Below, piece after piece: positions 17,387 to 25,202 of a DNA stretch of 64,000 nucleotides (within the stretch, counting starts at the first letter, position 1; every line of letters starts with the position of its first letter). The notes under the pieces were generated by a model, which was not told the DNA's origin, ran no database searches, and worked only from the letters and a program-made list of their open reading frames with translations. The stretch lies in assembly GCA_963846585.1 (NCBI GenBank), contig CAWJWO010000002.1:124001-188000 (forward strand), written 5' to 3'. A program made the translations under genes and the position numbers. Source of the DNA: JAAUTT01 sp963846585. GTDB lineage: Bacteria > Bacteroidota > Bacteroidia > Bacteroidales > JAAUTT01.

Positions 17387-17968
17387 TTATACCAGGTCAC
17401 AGGCTTCTGCCGGCATCCAGTGCTTATCCTTACCCTCCCATTTAACATTGCACCCAATAGGATTTGTAACCGGGATACTGATTTTTTTGCCAACTGTTAA
17501 TTCATTTAGTACCCTTTCAAGATCGTTTACCGTAATTTTTTCTGTATCCCTTGGACTATCTACTTCCCTGCCCGTATAAACAAGCTCCCTTTTTTCATTA
17601 AAAACATAAAAATGCGGAGTTTTCAGAGCTCCATAAGCCCTGGCAACTTCCTGGGTCGAATCCCAAAGATATACCCACGGAAAATGAAAAGTATTCATGC
17701 GAATTACCATATTATCATAATTATCTTCCTCGTATGTATTTGGACTATTGGAATTAATACCAATAAACTTAACTCCTTTGCCGGCAAAAACATTAGCCAT
17801 CTGACGGGTAATTTCATCTGATCCCACTACATAGGGGCAGTGGTTACAGGTAAAAAATATTACTAAATATTTGTATGAATCAAAATCATTAAGTTTATAT
17901 CTTTTACCATCAGTTGCAATTAATGAAAATCCCGGGGCTATTTTCCCTATTTCAAGAGTGAATGACAT
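17387..17968 (-). CDS. Thioredoxin-like redoxin (AhpC/TSA family, CNHC motif)
   Basis: A 193-residue cytosolic redoxin. The segment FFTCNHCPYV places a CxxC pair at C41 and C44; this CNHCPYV variant defines a common family of thioredoxin-like proteins annotated as AhpC/TSA or resA-like. The family's role is not firmly known; thiol reduction or peroxide defence is likely. The conserved SNSPNTYEEDNYDNM and the GALKTPHFYVF stretch with cis-Pro are also present. An AAGGAG sequence lies 8 nt before the ATG, one of the few Shine-Dalgarno-like sites in the window. It is divergent from the secreted protein gene at 18150. Confidence 0.85.
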   Translation of the reverse strand: MSFTLEIGKIAPGFSLIATDGKRYKLNDFDSYKYLVIFFTCNHCPYVVGSDEITRQMANVFAGKGVKFIGINSNSPNTYEEDNYDNMVIRMNTFHFPWVYLWDSTQEVARAYGALKTPHFYVFNEKRELVYTGREVDSPRDTEKITVNDLERVLNELTVGKKISIPVTNPIGCNVKWEGKDKHWMPAEACDLV

Positions 17969-18106
17969 AGTTGTGTCTCCTTTAAATTATTTGAAATTTA
18001 TAACAATTAAATTGTTTGTAAGTTCAATTAATCCGGTTAAATTTAAACTTTCGCATTTTTGATAAATTTATTAAGTAAATATTAAAATATTTTAAAGTAT
18101 CCTATT

Positions 18107-18114
18107 TATTTTTG
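18107..18114 (+). promoter_or_regulatory. Probable promoter -7 box (TATTTTTG)
   Basis: Matches TAnnTTTG, 36 nt before the ATG at 18150. No clear -33 element. Confidence 0.4.
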
Positions 18115-18149
18115 TTAATATTATAATAATAAGCATAATAACTATAACA

Positions 18150-19001
18150 ATGAAAAAAATATTATCTTCAGTATGGTTGATTTGTATTATAACATCAATT
18201 TCAGCCCAGCATAACAAACAGGTTTCAAGAGAACAACTTGAGCTTTTTAAAAAATCTACCACCTATATAGTTTTGGATCCTAACCCAATGTTGGGATATA
18301 ATATAACCATCCAGTCAGCAATTAAAAAGTTCTGGAAAGTTACACCCTACAAGTTTATCTCTTCTGATGAGTTTGAAAATATACGAATGAACCGCTTAAA
18401 TTCATTTATTATACTTACAAAAGTAAATCTTACAAAGGATAATAGCGGAGCTGAATACCTGTATCTTAACTTTCTTATGGGCGATTCGGTTAAAGATATT
18501 AATGATATGCCCGAAATTCTTGAATTGCCATTATGTTATAACGGTGTTGACGAAAACAGTTATGTTAATAAAATGGGCGTGATTGTACGTTTTGCCCAGG
18601 AACATGTTAAAATGCTGTTTACTACAAACTTTTTATGGACTTACAGGAACATGACTTATTATAATCTTGATGTCAGGGAAATAAAAAAGAAAATATTATT
18701 GGTAGAATCTTCTGATTTAGCAGAAGAAGTAAACACTTTAGATAAAATAAAACCCTATTATCCATACGATATAAGGATTGTAACCTCTGATGATATAGCA
18801 AATGCAGTTGATAAGCAAACACCAAATACACTGATTCTTCAAGTGATTAGTCCGGGCAAGGATGATGCCGTTGGCCGGTCATACAAGATAATTTACGGAG
18901 TGGATGACAATAAAATATATTTTTACGATTACGAGAAAATTTCCAGTAAGCATCCTGCGGGGTTTCTTATTAAGGATTTTGAAAGAATCTCTGGTACTTA
19001 G
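18150..19001 (+). CDS. Secreted protein of unknown function
   Basis: A 283-residue protein with an N-terminal signal peptide (1-19, SISAQ) and no other membrane segment, so it is periplasmic or exported. I do not recognise a domain. The sequence has mixed alpha/beta character: a stretch near 25-75 (TTYIVLDPNPMLGYNITIQSA) and a C-terminal part with DAVGRSYKIIYGVDDNKIYFYDYEKI near 245-270. It looks like a Bacteroidetes-specific conserved secreted protein. The two genes that follow are also secreted, about 50 nt downstream, so a shared transcript is plausible. Confidence 0.75.
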   Translation: MKKILSSVWLICIITSISAQHNKQVSREQLELFKKSTTYIVLDPNPMLGYNITIQSAIKKFWKVTPYKFISSDEFENIRMNRLNSFIILTKVNLTKDNSGAEYLYLNFLMGDSVKDINDMPEILELPLCYNGVDENSYVNKMGVIVRFAQEHVKMLFTTNFLWTYRNMTYYNLDVREIKKKILLVESSDLAEEVNTLDKIKPYYPYDIRIVTSDDIANAVDKQTPNTLILQVISPGKDDAVGRSYKIIYGVDDNKIYFYDYEKISSKHPAGFLIKDFERISGT

Positions 19002-19052
19002 TTTTTGAATTATAAACATTAAAATTTTTGCTTTAAAAAAAGTATTACCATT

Positions 19053-19619
19053 ATGTTTGTAAAATTAAAACACTGTGCATTAATTTTTTTAATTGGATTT
19101 TTGTTGAATTCATGCAACAGTAATGTATGTAACCAACAGATGACAAGTTTTATGAAAGTAAATTTTTATAACAGGACAACAAAACTGGACAGTGCGGTGG
19201 ACCTTATTAATGTTAAATGCCTGAATTGTATGACAACCGACACCTTAATTAAAAACGCTTCGGGTGATTCTTCTATATTGTTGCCGCTTTCCGCCTTAAA
19301 AGATACTTCGTATTCTGCTTTTTATATTACAATCGATACAATACATGTTGACACAATCACTACTGTCAGAAATGATACTACCTTTAAAACCCCTGAATAT
19401 ATAGCATATCAGGTAAGACAAGATACTCTTATCGCCTGGTATAAACGTACAAATATTTTTGTTAGTTATGAGTGCGGTTTTCTTCCTGAATTTACTATCG
19501 ATTCCGTTCATCTTAATGGAAAATTATCTTCGGATTCCGTCGTAATAATTAATAAAAAAGTAAATACAAGTAATGAAACTAATTATAAAATTTATTTTAC
19601 TCCTGTTCATCACAAGTAA
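19053..19619 (+). CDS. DUF6452-like lipoprotein
   Basis: A 188-residue probable lipoprotein: hydrophobic leader with lipobox LLNSC (C21). The family look is given by the CNQQMTSFMKVNFYNR segment at about 26-42, a central insertion of short strands, and the C-terminal YECGFLPEFTIDSV (about 140-153). These resemble the Bacteroidetes DUF6452 family, of unknown function. The next gene overlaps it by 47 nt in another frame and resembles DUF6048; the two families are often neighbours, which strengthens both calls. A surface or periplasmic role is inferred. Confidence 0.65.
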   Translation: MFVKLKHCALIFLIGFLLNSCNSNVCNQQMTSFMKVNFYNRTTKLDSAVDLINVKCLNCMTTDTLIKNASGDSSILLPLSALKDTSYSAFYITIDTIHVDTITTVRNDTTFKTPEYIAYQVRQDTLIAWYKRTNIFVSYECGFLPEFTIDSVHLNGKLSSDSVVIINKKVNTSNETNYKIYFTPVHHK

Positions 19620-20316
19620 TGTGTGTCTTGCCCAGTTTACGCTTCATCGTGACAGCATCTTATGGACAAGAAGTTTACATATCGGATGTGATATTTCCAG
19701 GTTTTTACTTCCTGTAGTCAGCCATGGCCAAAGTGGGATTGAAGTTTCTTCAGATGTCAGGTTAACCCCAAATCTGTATCCTACCGTAGAATTAGGAGAA
19801 GAAGTGGTTAATTTTAGCAACAACTTTATTTCTCAGTCTGCAAACGGACAATATATGAGATTAGGGTGCGATATTAATTTAAGAAATATTACCAAAGATT
19901 TTAGCAATAACATCATTTTTATTGGATTTCGCTATGGAATAGGTAATGTTAACTATAAACTTAACAATTATACCATTCAGGACACGGTATGGGGAAACCA
20001 GCAAGGCAGTACAGGCAATATACATACTTATGCCCAATGGATGGAAGGAATTGCCGGAGTGAGGGTAGAGGTTGTTAAAAATATATTTTTTGGATGGTCG
20101 GTCAGAGGAAAAATATTACTTGGCAAAACACATAATTCAACATTCCCATACATAATTCCCGGTTATGGTTATGGAGAAAACTCTTCCAATGTAGGAATTA
20201 ATTATTCTATATATTACCAGATACCTTTCATGAAAATGAAGACCCGTTACAAGGCTAAGAAAAAACCGCAAGCTCAACCTACAAAAAAACCAACACCAAA
20301 TACATTGTCACCTTGA
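19573..20316 (+). CDS. DUF6048-like outer-membrane/secreted protein
   Basis: A 247-residue protein with a signal peptide (1-21, NVCLAQ) and many short alternating strands ending in YYQIPF before a basic proline-rich tail (KKKPQAQPTKKPTPNT). The stretches LHIGCDISRFLLPV, RLGCDINLRNI, FIGFRYGIG and GWSVRGKILL resemble the DUF6048 family of Bacteroidetes, probably a beta-barrel. It starts inside the preceding DUF6452-like gene (47-nt overlap), which implies co-translation. Function unknown. Confidence 0.65.
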   Translation: MKLIIKFILLLFITSNVCLAQFTLHRDSILWTRSLHIGCDISRFLLPVVSHGQSGIEVSSDVRLTPNLYPTVELGEEVVNFSNNFISQSANGQYMRLGCDINLRNITKDFSNNIIFIGFRYGIGNVNYKLNNYTIQDTVWGNQQGSTGNIHTYAQWMEGIAGVRVEVVKNIFFGWSVRGKILLGKTHNSTFPYIIPGYGYGENSSNVGINYSIYYQIPFMKMKTRYKAKKKPQAQPTKKPTPNTLSP

Positions 20317-20335
20317 TAAATCCGTTCAGTTTTAA

Positions 20336-20343
20336 TATCTTTA
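20336..20343 (+). promoter_or_regulatory. Possible promoter -7 box (TATCTTTA) for yicC
   Basis: Seven of eight positions agree with TAnnTTTG (last base A); 19 nt before the ATG at 20363. Confidence 0.35.
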
Positions 20344-20362
20344 GGCCATAAAGCTGCTACAA

Positions 20363-21238
20363 ATGATAAAATCGATGACCGGCTATGGAAAAGCTGAAGG
20401 TGAGTTTCATTCAAAAAAAATATCTATAGAAGTAAAATCACTTAATAGCAAACAACTCGATTTAAATTTACGGGTACCATCTGCTTATAAGGAGAAGGAA
20501 TTGGATCTGCGGAATGAAATAAGCCGTGAAATGGTCCGTGGAAAGGTCGATTTTACAATTTCCCTCGATACCCCTGATGATTTAATGCAGGCAAACATTA
20601 ATCCTGCAATGATAAAATCCTATTATCAAAAAATATCAGATTTAAGTACCGAATTACGCCTTTCTGTTCCTGAAGATATAATTTCTACCTTAATCCGGAT
20701 GCCTGATGCATTAAAATTGGAAAAACAGGTGATTTCAGAAAAAGAATGGAAATTTCTTTTTGAAAATGTAATGAAAGCCCTTGGCAATTTAAATGAATTC
20801 CGGATGCAGGAAGGAAGGGCACTTGAAAAAGACCTGACTGACCGTATTTATCTGATAGATCATTTATCTTATTCATTGGAACCATTCGAAACTCAAAGAA
20901 TTGAAAAACTTAAACTACGAATAAAGAATAACCTTTTTGAAATTATTCCAAAAGATACAATTGACCAAAACAGGTTCGAACAGGAAATGATATATTATAT
21001 CGAAAAACTTGACATTACCGAAGAAAAGGTAAGGCTTAACAATCATTGTTCCTATTTTATTGAAACTTTAAACGAACCTGAGTCAAATGGTAAAAAACTT
21101 GGATTTATTGCCCAGGAAATAGGCCGTGAGATTAACACTATTGGCTCAAAAGCCAATGATGTTGATATACAAAAAATTGTGATCAGTATGAAAGACGAAC
21201 TTGAAAAAATTAAGGAACAGCTTAATAATGTTCTTTAA
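20363..21238 (+). CDS. yicC: YicC/YloC family endoribonuclease-like protein
   Basis: A 291-residue cytosolic protein. The N-terminus MIKSMTGYGKAE is diagnostic for the family, followed by VEVKSLNSKQLDLNLRVP (about 23-40) and a C-terminal DUF1732 with RFEQEMIYYIEKLDITEEKVRL (about 203-224) and GKKLGFIAQEIGREINTIGSKAND (about 241-264). Members cut RNA in vitro and influence sRNA turnover. It precedes gmk on the same strand; yicC-gmk adjacency is widespread, although here a 224-nt palindromic array separates them. Confidence 0.93.
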   Translation: MIKSMTGYGKAEGEFHSKKISIEVKSLNSKQLDLNLRVPSAYKEKELDLRNEISREMVRGKVDFTISLDTPDDLMQANINPAMIKSYYQKISDLSTELRLSVPEDIISTLIRMPDALKLEKQVISEKEWKFLFENVMKALGNLNEFRMQEGRALEKDLTDRIYLIDHLSYSLEPFETQRIEKLKLRIKNNLFEIIPKDTIDQNRFEQEMIYYIEKLDITEEKVRLNNHCSYFIETLNEPESNGKKLGFIAQEIGREINTIGSKANDVDIQKIVISMKDELEKIKEQLNNVL

Positions 21239-21243
21239 AAATA

Positions 21244-21446
21244 GAACCAGGAGCCAAGAATCAGGAGCCAGGATTGGAGAAATTTTTTCTGATAATATGT
21301 GATATGGCAATAAGATTAATATTAATGTTGAAAAATAATAATTCAATAACAAGTATATTAACACATTTAAATATAAAAAAATAAGAATCATGGTTTCTGG
21401 TTCTTGGTTCTTGGTTCTTGGTTCTTGATTCTTGGTTCTTGGTTCT
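21244..21446. repeat. Two-arm palindromic array between yicC and gmk
   Basis: Left arm of GAACCAG/GAGCCAA heptamers (21244-21272) and a longer right arm of GGTTCTT heptamers (21391-21446) in inverse orientation, separated by about 118 nt of AT-rich sequence. The right arm ends 15 nt before the chosen gmk start. Confidence 0.88.
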
Positions 21447-21461
21447 AATTTATCAATAATT

Positions 21462-22037
21462 TTGACAAATAAACTTATAATATTTTCAGCCCCATCCGGT
21501 AGTGGGAAAACAACTATTGTAAAGTATTTGCTAACACGGGATATAAATCTGGAATTTTCAATTTCCGCCTGTACGAGGTTCCCGAGAAAGGAAGAAATAA
21601 ATGGCAGGGACTATTATTTTATTACTCCGGAAGAATTCAAACAAAAAATTAAAGATAATCAGTTTGTTGAATGGGAAGAAGTGTATAATGGCAATTACTA
21701 CGGAACATTAAAAACCGAATTAGAAAGGATTTGGGGAAATGGAAATCATGTTTTGTTCGATATTGATGTAAAGGGTGGCTTACATCTGAAGAAATTGTTC
21801 CACGATTGTTCCTTATCGGTTTTTGTAATGCCTCCTTCAATTGAAGAATTGAAAAAACGTTTGTTATTGAGATCAGCCGATGACAGAGAAACCATTCAGA
21901 AAAGAATAGATAAGTCTGTTTATGAAATGACTTTCGCCGATAAATTTGATGTGGTTTTGTTGAATGATAATCTCCGGGAAGCCGAAGAGAATGCCTATAA
22001 TATTGTACGTGGCTTTATATTGAAAGATAAAAGATAA
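21462..22037 (+). CDS. gmk: Guanylate kinase
   Basis: A 191-residue kinase converting GMP to GDP with ATP. The P-loop APSGSGKTT is at 10-18, followed by STRxPR-like ACTRFPRKEE and GRDYYFITPEEF (GMP-binding), and the RLLLRSADDRETIQKRI lid. I place the start at the TTG at 21462 (MTNKLIIFSAP), because the upstream in-frame TTG at 21432 lies inside the repeat array and would add array-encoded residues (MVLGSNLSII). A TAATTTTG box overlaps this start, so the true start remains open. The stop TAA lies in an AGATAAA array, which also encodes the last residues KDKR. Confidence 0.92.
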   Translation: MTNKLIIFSAPSGSGKTTIVKYLLTRDINLEFSISACTRFPRKEEINGRDYYFITPEEFKQKIKDNQFVEWEEVYNGNYYGTLKTELERIWGNGNHVLFDIDVKGGLHLKKLFHDCSLSVFVMPPSIEELKKRLLLRSADDRETIQKRIDKSVYEMTFADKFDVVLLNDNLREAEENAYNIVRGFILKDKR

Positions 22038-22288
22038 AAGATAAAGAATTTGAAAATTTGAAAATGTGCAAATTTGAAAATTTACAATGATTTTATTAGG
22101 GTTTATAAGTTTATTCGTTTATAAGTTTATTCGTTTATGAGTTTATGAGGTTTATAAGGTTTATGGAATCCCGATTACCTTTTATAAACTTTATAAACTT
22201 TTATAAACCTTATAAACTTAATCACTTAATCACTTAATCACTTAATCACTTAATCATTTTTTACTAACAACTAAGCACTAAGCACTAT
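22023..22288. repeat. Large two-arm array filling the gmk-nadD gap
   Basis: Left to right: AGATAAA heptamers from inside gmk (22023-22046), TTTGAAAA words (22049-22085), GGTTTATAA-type 9-mers (22100-22164), a short centre, then ATAAACCTT-type words in inverse orientation (22177-22219), five CACTTAAT octamers (22217-22256) and CTAAGCA heptamers (22263-22288). The inner halves could pair into a long AT-rich hairpin. Confidence 0.88.
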
Positions 22289-22295
22289 TTATTCC

Positions 22296-22880
22296 ATGAA
22301 GACCGGACTCTTTTTTGGTTCATTCAATCCTGTTCATATTGGCCATTTGGTAATCGCCAATTATATGATAGAATTTACTGATATAGAAGAATTATGGTTT
22401 GTGATAAGCCCTCATAATCCATTAAAAGATAAAGAATTGCTAATTGAAGATAAAATAAGGTTCGAAATGTTACAGTCATCTGTTGAGGGCGAATTAAGAT
22501 TTAAGGTTTCGGATGTTGAATTTATGCTTCCAAAGCCATCTTATACGATAGATACACTAATACAACTTCAGTACAATTATCCTGATCGTGAATTTATAGT
22601 AATTATGGGATCTGATGGATTAAATACTTTTCACCTGTGGAAGGATTTCAGGAAACTTATTAATGATTTTACACGTTATGTTTACCCTCGTACACAAAAT
22701 GATATCAATTTATTTAAATCTATAGAAAATGGGATAATGCTAAATGCTCCTATTGTTGAAATTTCTTCCACTTTTATAAGACAGGCTGTTTCACAGAGGA
22801 AAAATATGAGATATTTTGTTCCCAAAAATGCCTGGAATATTATAATTACAAGAGGCCTTTATAAATACCCGAATAAATAA
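22296..22880 (+). CDS. nadD: Nicotinate-nucleotide adenylyltransferase
   Basis: A 194-residue nucleotidyltransferase of NAD synthesis, forming deamido-NAD from nicotinate mononucleotide and ATP. The N-terminal GSFNPVHIGH (8-17) holds the HxGH motif; LWFVISPHNPLKD (about 34-46), the MGSDGLNTFHLWKDF substrate segment (about 107-121) and the C-terminal ISSTFIRQ (the ISSTxIR motif) complete the family pattern. Length is normal. It follows gmk in the same direction. Its 3' end overlaps the convergent YdcF gene by 22 nt. Confidence 0.94.
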   Translation: MKTGLFFGSFNPVHIGHLVIANYMIEFTDIEELWFVISPHNPLKDKELLIEDKIRFEMLQSSVEGELRFKVSDVEFMLPKPSYTIDTLIQLQYNYPDREFIVIMGSDGLNTFHLWKDFRKLINDFTRYVYPRTQNDINLFKSIENGIMLNAPIVEISSTFIRQAVSQRKNMRYFVPKNAWNIIITRGLYKYPNK

Positions 22881-23620
22881 TAGGTAATATATCCTGTTAT
22901 TTCCTTAATTGTAACATCCCATAACAACAATACACCAGGTTGAGGAATAATTATCTGGTCAAATTCAAATGTTCTGGGCTCGGTTATCCAATCTGCAGAA
23001 TAAGGCATAACTTTTATACCTGCTTTTTTAAAACAGCCAATAGCCCTTCGCATGTGAATCGCTGATGTAACTAATAAACAAGTTGCCTTAGGATCATGCT
23101 TTGCCAGCCAGGCTGCTGTATTTACTGCATTTTCATGTGTATTGCGTGATGTTGCATCAATTAAAATTGACTTTTCAGGAATATTCATTAAAATCAGGCA
23201 ATCTTTAACTTTATCCGCTTCAGTGAGTTCCTGATGCAATAACCTTCCTGAGCCTCCTGAGATGAAAATCTTTGAAACCTTTTGCTGGCCATACAGTTGT
23301 AATGTTTGCCAAATCCTGTCACCTGCAGGGGTTAATTTCAATTTATGATAAACAGTATCATATTTAGAGAACCCTCCTAACACAATGGCATAATCGTATT
23401 TTCTTATCTTTTGGATTTTTGTTGGAGGTATTTCCCATAATCGTACAACTTCATTTAATAAAAATGCATTTGAAAATAAAAACAATATTAAAAATCCAAA
23501 TATTGAAAAATTCCTTTTCCGGTTTGGTTTTTTTGAAATAAACGCTATTAAAAACAAAACAAAAATCCAGAAAAAGGGGGAGAAAAAAACAATTAATAGC
23601 TTTGAAATAAGAAAAAACAT
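22859..23620 (-). CDS. YdcF family membrane protein (DUF218)
   Basis: A 253-residue protein with two N-terminal membrane helices (about 1-25 and 32-52) and an extracytoplasmic DUF218 domain. Seen: YDYAIVLGGFSKYD (about 75-88), IFISGGSGRLLHQE, SRNTHENAV (about 158-166) and LLVTSAIHMRRAIGCFKKAG, the conserved blocks of the SanA/YdcF/ElyC group. Members act in envelope or polysaccharide metabolism; the exact reaction is unsettled. Start chosen at the ATG at 23620 rather than a TTG six bases upstream. It overlaps nadD tail to tail by 22 nt and follows a GT2 gene by 19 nt, so the two are likely co-transcribed. Confidence 0.87.
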   Translation of the reverse strand: MFFLISKLLIVFFSPFFWIFVLFLIAFISKKPNRKRNFSIFGFLILFLFSNAFLLNEVVRLWEIPPTKIQKIRKYDYAIVLGGFSKYDTVYHKLKLTPAGDRIWQTLQLYGQQKVSKIFISGGSGRLLHQELTEADKVKDCLILMNIPEKSILIDATSRNTHENAVNTAAWLAKHDPKATCLLVTSAIHMRRAIGCFKKAGIKVMPYSADWITEPRTFEFDQIIIPQPGVLLLWDVTIKEITGYITYYLFGYL

Positions 23621-23639
23621 AAGCAATTAAATTTGTAGT

Positions 23640-24527
23640 TTATTTATTTGACAAATATTTTAATATGCTCCGTGGCAAAAAAGTTAGTAATAGAATAATT
23701 ATATAATAAATGGAATTAACTTCTTTTATTTTATTTAACCAGATTCGTGAATTTTTTTTATCGCCTGTGGCAGAAAGACATATAGCACCTATCAAACAGT
23801 ATTTTATAAACCTGTTTTTATTATAGGTTTTGATACGGTCCAAAAAAAATCCTTCATTCAGAAGAGCTTTATATGTTTTTGATTTGGAATTTAAATCATG
23901 ATGCTTCTTTGAAATACGGTCAGCTCCTTCAGTATGATATATATATAATTGTTTATGTATATAATAACGTTTTGCCCTGGCATTGACTTTATACCATAAA
24001 ATATCCTCCCAACCGGGCAGATTTTCATTTAAACGGTCGCTGCCAATTAAACTTGTTTTAGTCATGCCCCATACATCACCTCTGCATTCACGAATTATGG
24101 TACCTTCATCAACATATTGGTCGCTTTTAAAACTCTGTTCGGACAACTTATTTGATACCGTCTCAAAAGCACCTGAATCGATGGCGGTAACTTCTTTATC
24201 AAACTCCAAAGGGATTTTAATTAGTGTTTCAATTGCTTCAGGAATTATTTCATCATCCGAATCAACAAATACAAACCATTCTCCCTTAATATTATCCAGT
24301 GCCGTGTTTTTTGCAGCAATAACTCCTCCGTTTTTCGGGTGCCTGAAAATCCTGATCCTTTTATCTTCTATTTTTTCAATTAATTCATTAGTATTATCGG
24401 TCGATCCGTCATCAACAATTATTATTTCGATATTATTATATGTCTGATTTAATATACTTTGAACAGTTCTTGTAATAGTATTGGCCCTGTTATAGGCAGT
24501 TACAACAACGCTAACTAATGGAGTCAT
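23640..24527 (-). CDS. Family 2 glycosyltransferase
   Basis: A 295-residue GT-A fold transferase. VSVVVTAYNRA (5-15), IIIVDDGSTDNT (about 35-46) and FVDSDDE (87-93, metal-binding DxD type) are present, and the central WEDILW block near 170 takes the usual acceptor-side position. A C-terminal hydrophobic stretch (about 245-290) may associate with the membrane. It lies 21 nt after the thioredoxin gene and is followed by YdcF, so the three may form one operon with an envelope-sugar role. Donor and acceptor are unknown. Confidence 0.88.
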   Translation of the reverse strand: MTPLVSVVVTAYNRANTITRTVQSILNQTYNNIEIIIVDDGSTDNTNELIEKIEDKRIRIFRHPKNGGVIAAKNTALDNIKGEWFVFVDSDDEIIPEAIETLIKIPLEFDKEVTAIDSGAFETVSNKLSEQSFKSDQYVDEGTIIRECRGDVWGMTKTSLIGSDRLNENLPGWEDILWYKVNARAKRYYIHKQLYIYHTEGADRISKKHHDLNSKSKTYKALLNEGFFLDRIKTYNKNRFIKYCLIGAICLSATGDKKNSRIWLNKIKEVNSIYYIIILLLTFLPRSILKYLSNK

Positions 24528-24548
24528 AAATATATATTATAAATTAAG

Positions 24549-25040
24549 CTAATTTTCAGGATTTACTGCCTTTACAGTCCAGCCTTTTAAGAATTCAATG
24601 ACCTTTGCTACATCATAACCTGAAGCCGATTCTAAAAATCCGGTATCCTGGGTATGAATTCTTACTCCTTTTTGGTTCAGAACAACTAAAACAGGGAATC
24701 CAAATCTTTGCGGTGATTCAAGTTCTTTTAATACTTCATGGTTCTTGTTTTCTTTGCTATAATTTACCATTACTAAAATATAATCCGACTTTAACAGAGA
24801 ATCAATCACCGGATCAGAATAATAAAGATTATGCAACTTTAAACACCAGGGACACCAATTTCCTCCAACCTGTATAAGCACATGCTTATTCTCAGCTGCT
24901 GCACTTTTTATTGCAGCATCAATATCAGCCTTTGCATCAGCTGAAGGATTGTAAATTGTTACTTTTGTTTCCTGGGCCAAGCCGGGAAAACAGATCACAA
25001 TAAACAAACATATTACCATAAATCTACTTACTTCTTTCAT
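24549..25040 (-). CDS. Secreted thioredoxin-like protein (WCPWC)
   Basis: A 163-residue protein with a signal peptide (1-23, GLAQ) and a thioredoxin-fold domain carrying WCPWC at 62-66, a variant of the CxxC motif typical of thioredoxin_7/DUF255-like domains. The later FPVLVVLNQKG block has the cis-proline. It is exported to the periplasm and probably reduces disulfides. It is the first gene of a leftward set with a GT2 and YdcF; upstream is a TAGTGCT array. Confidence 0.87.
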   Translation of the reverse strand: MKEVSRFMVICLFIVICFPGLAQETKVTIYNPSADAKADIDAAIKSAAAENKHVLIQVGGNWCPWCLKLHNLYYSDPVIDSLLKSDYILVMVNYSKENKNHEVLKELESPQRFGFPVLVVLNQKGVRIHTQDTGFLESASGYDVAKVIEFLKGWTVKAVNPEN

Positions 25041-25051
25041 AATATTATTAT

Positions 25052-25200
25052 TTAGTGCTTAGTACATAGTGCTTAGTGCATAGATTTGTAAAAGTAAATT
25101 AATTTTACATAAAAAATTTAGCAACTTTTAACCTGCAACCTGCAACATGTAACATGTAACCTGTAACTTGCAGCCAGCAACCAACAACCAACAACTAACC
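25052..25200. repeat. TAGTGCT array and drifting CTGCAAC/CAACTAA array
   Basis: Left: four TAGTGCT-like heptamers (25052-25083). Right: about ten heptamers (25131-25200) that change stepwise from CTGCAAC through ATGTAAC, CTGTAAC and CAGCAAC to CAACCAA and CAACTAA, ending 3 nt before the stop codon of the histidine kinase. The series shows one family drifting into another. Confidence 0.88.
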
Positions 25201-25202
25201 TT

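Noticed and set aside
21146..21391. Minus-strand 81-codon frame overlapping the end of yicC
   Set aside because: Shadow frame through yicC and an AT-rich repeat gap; low-complexity hydrophobic translation.
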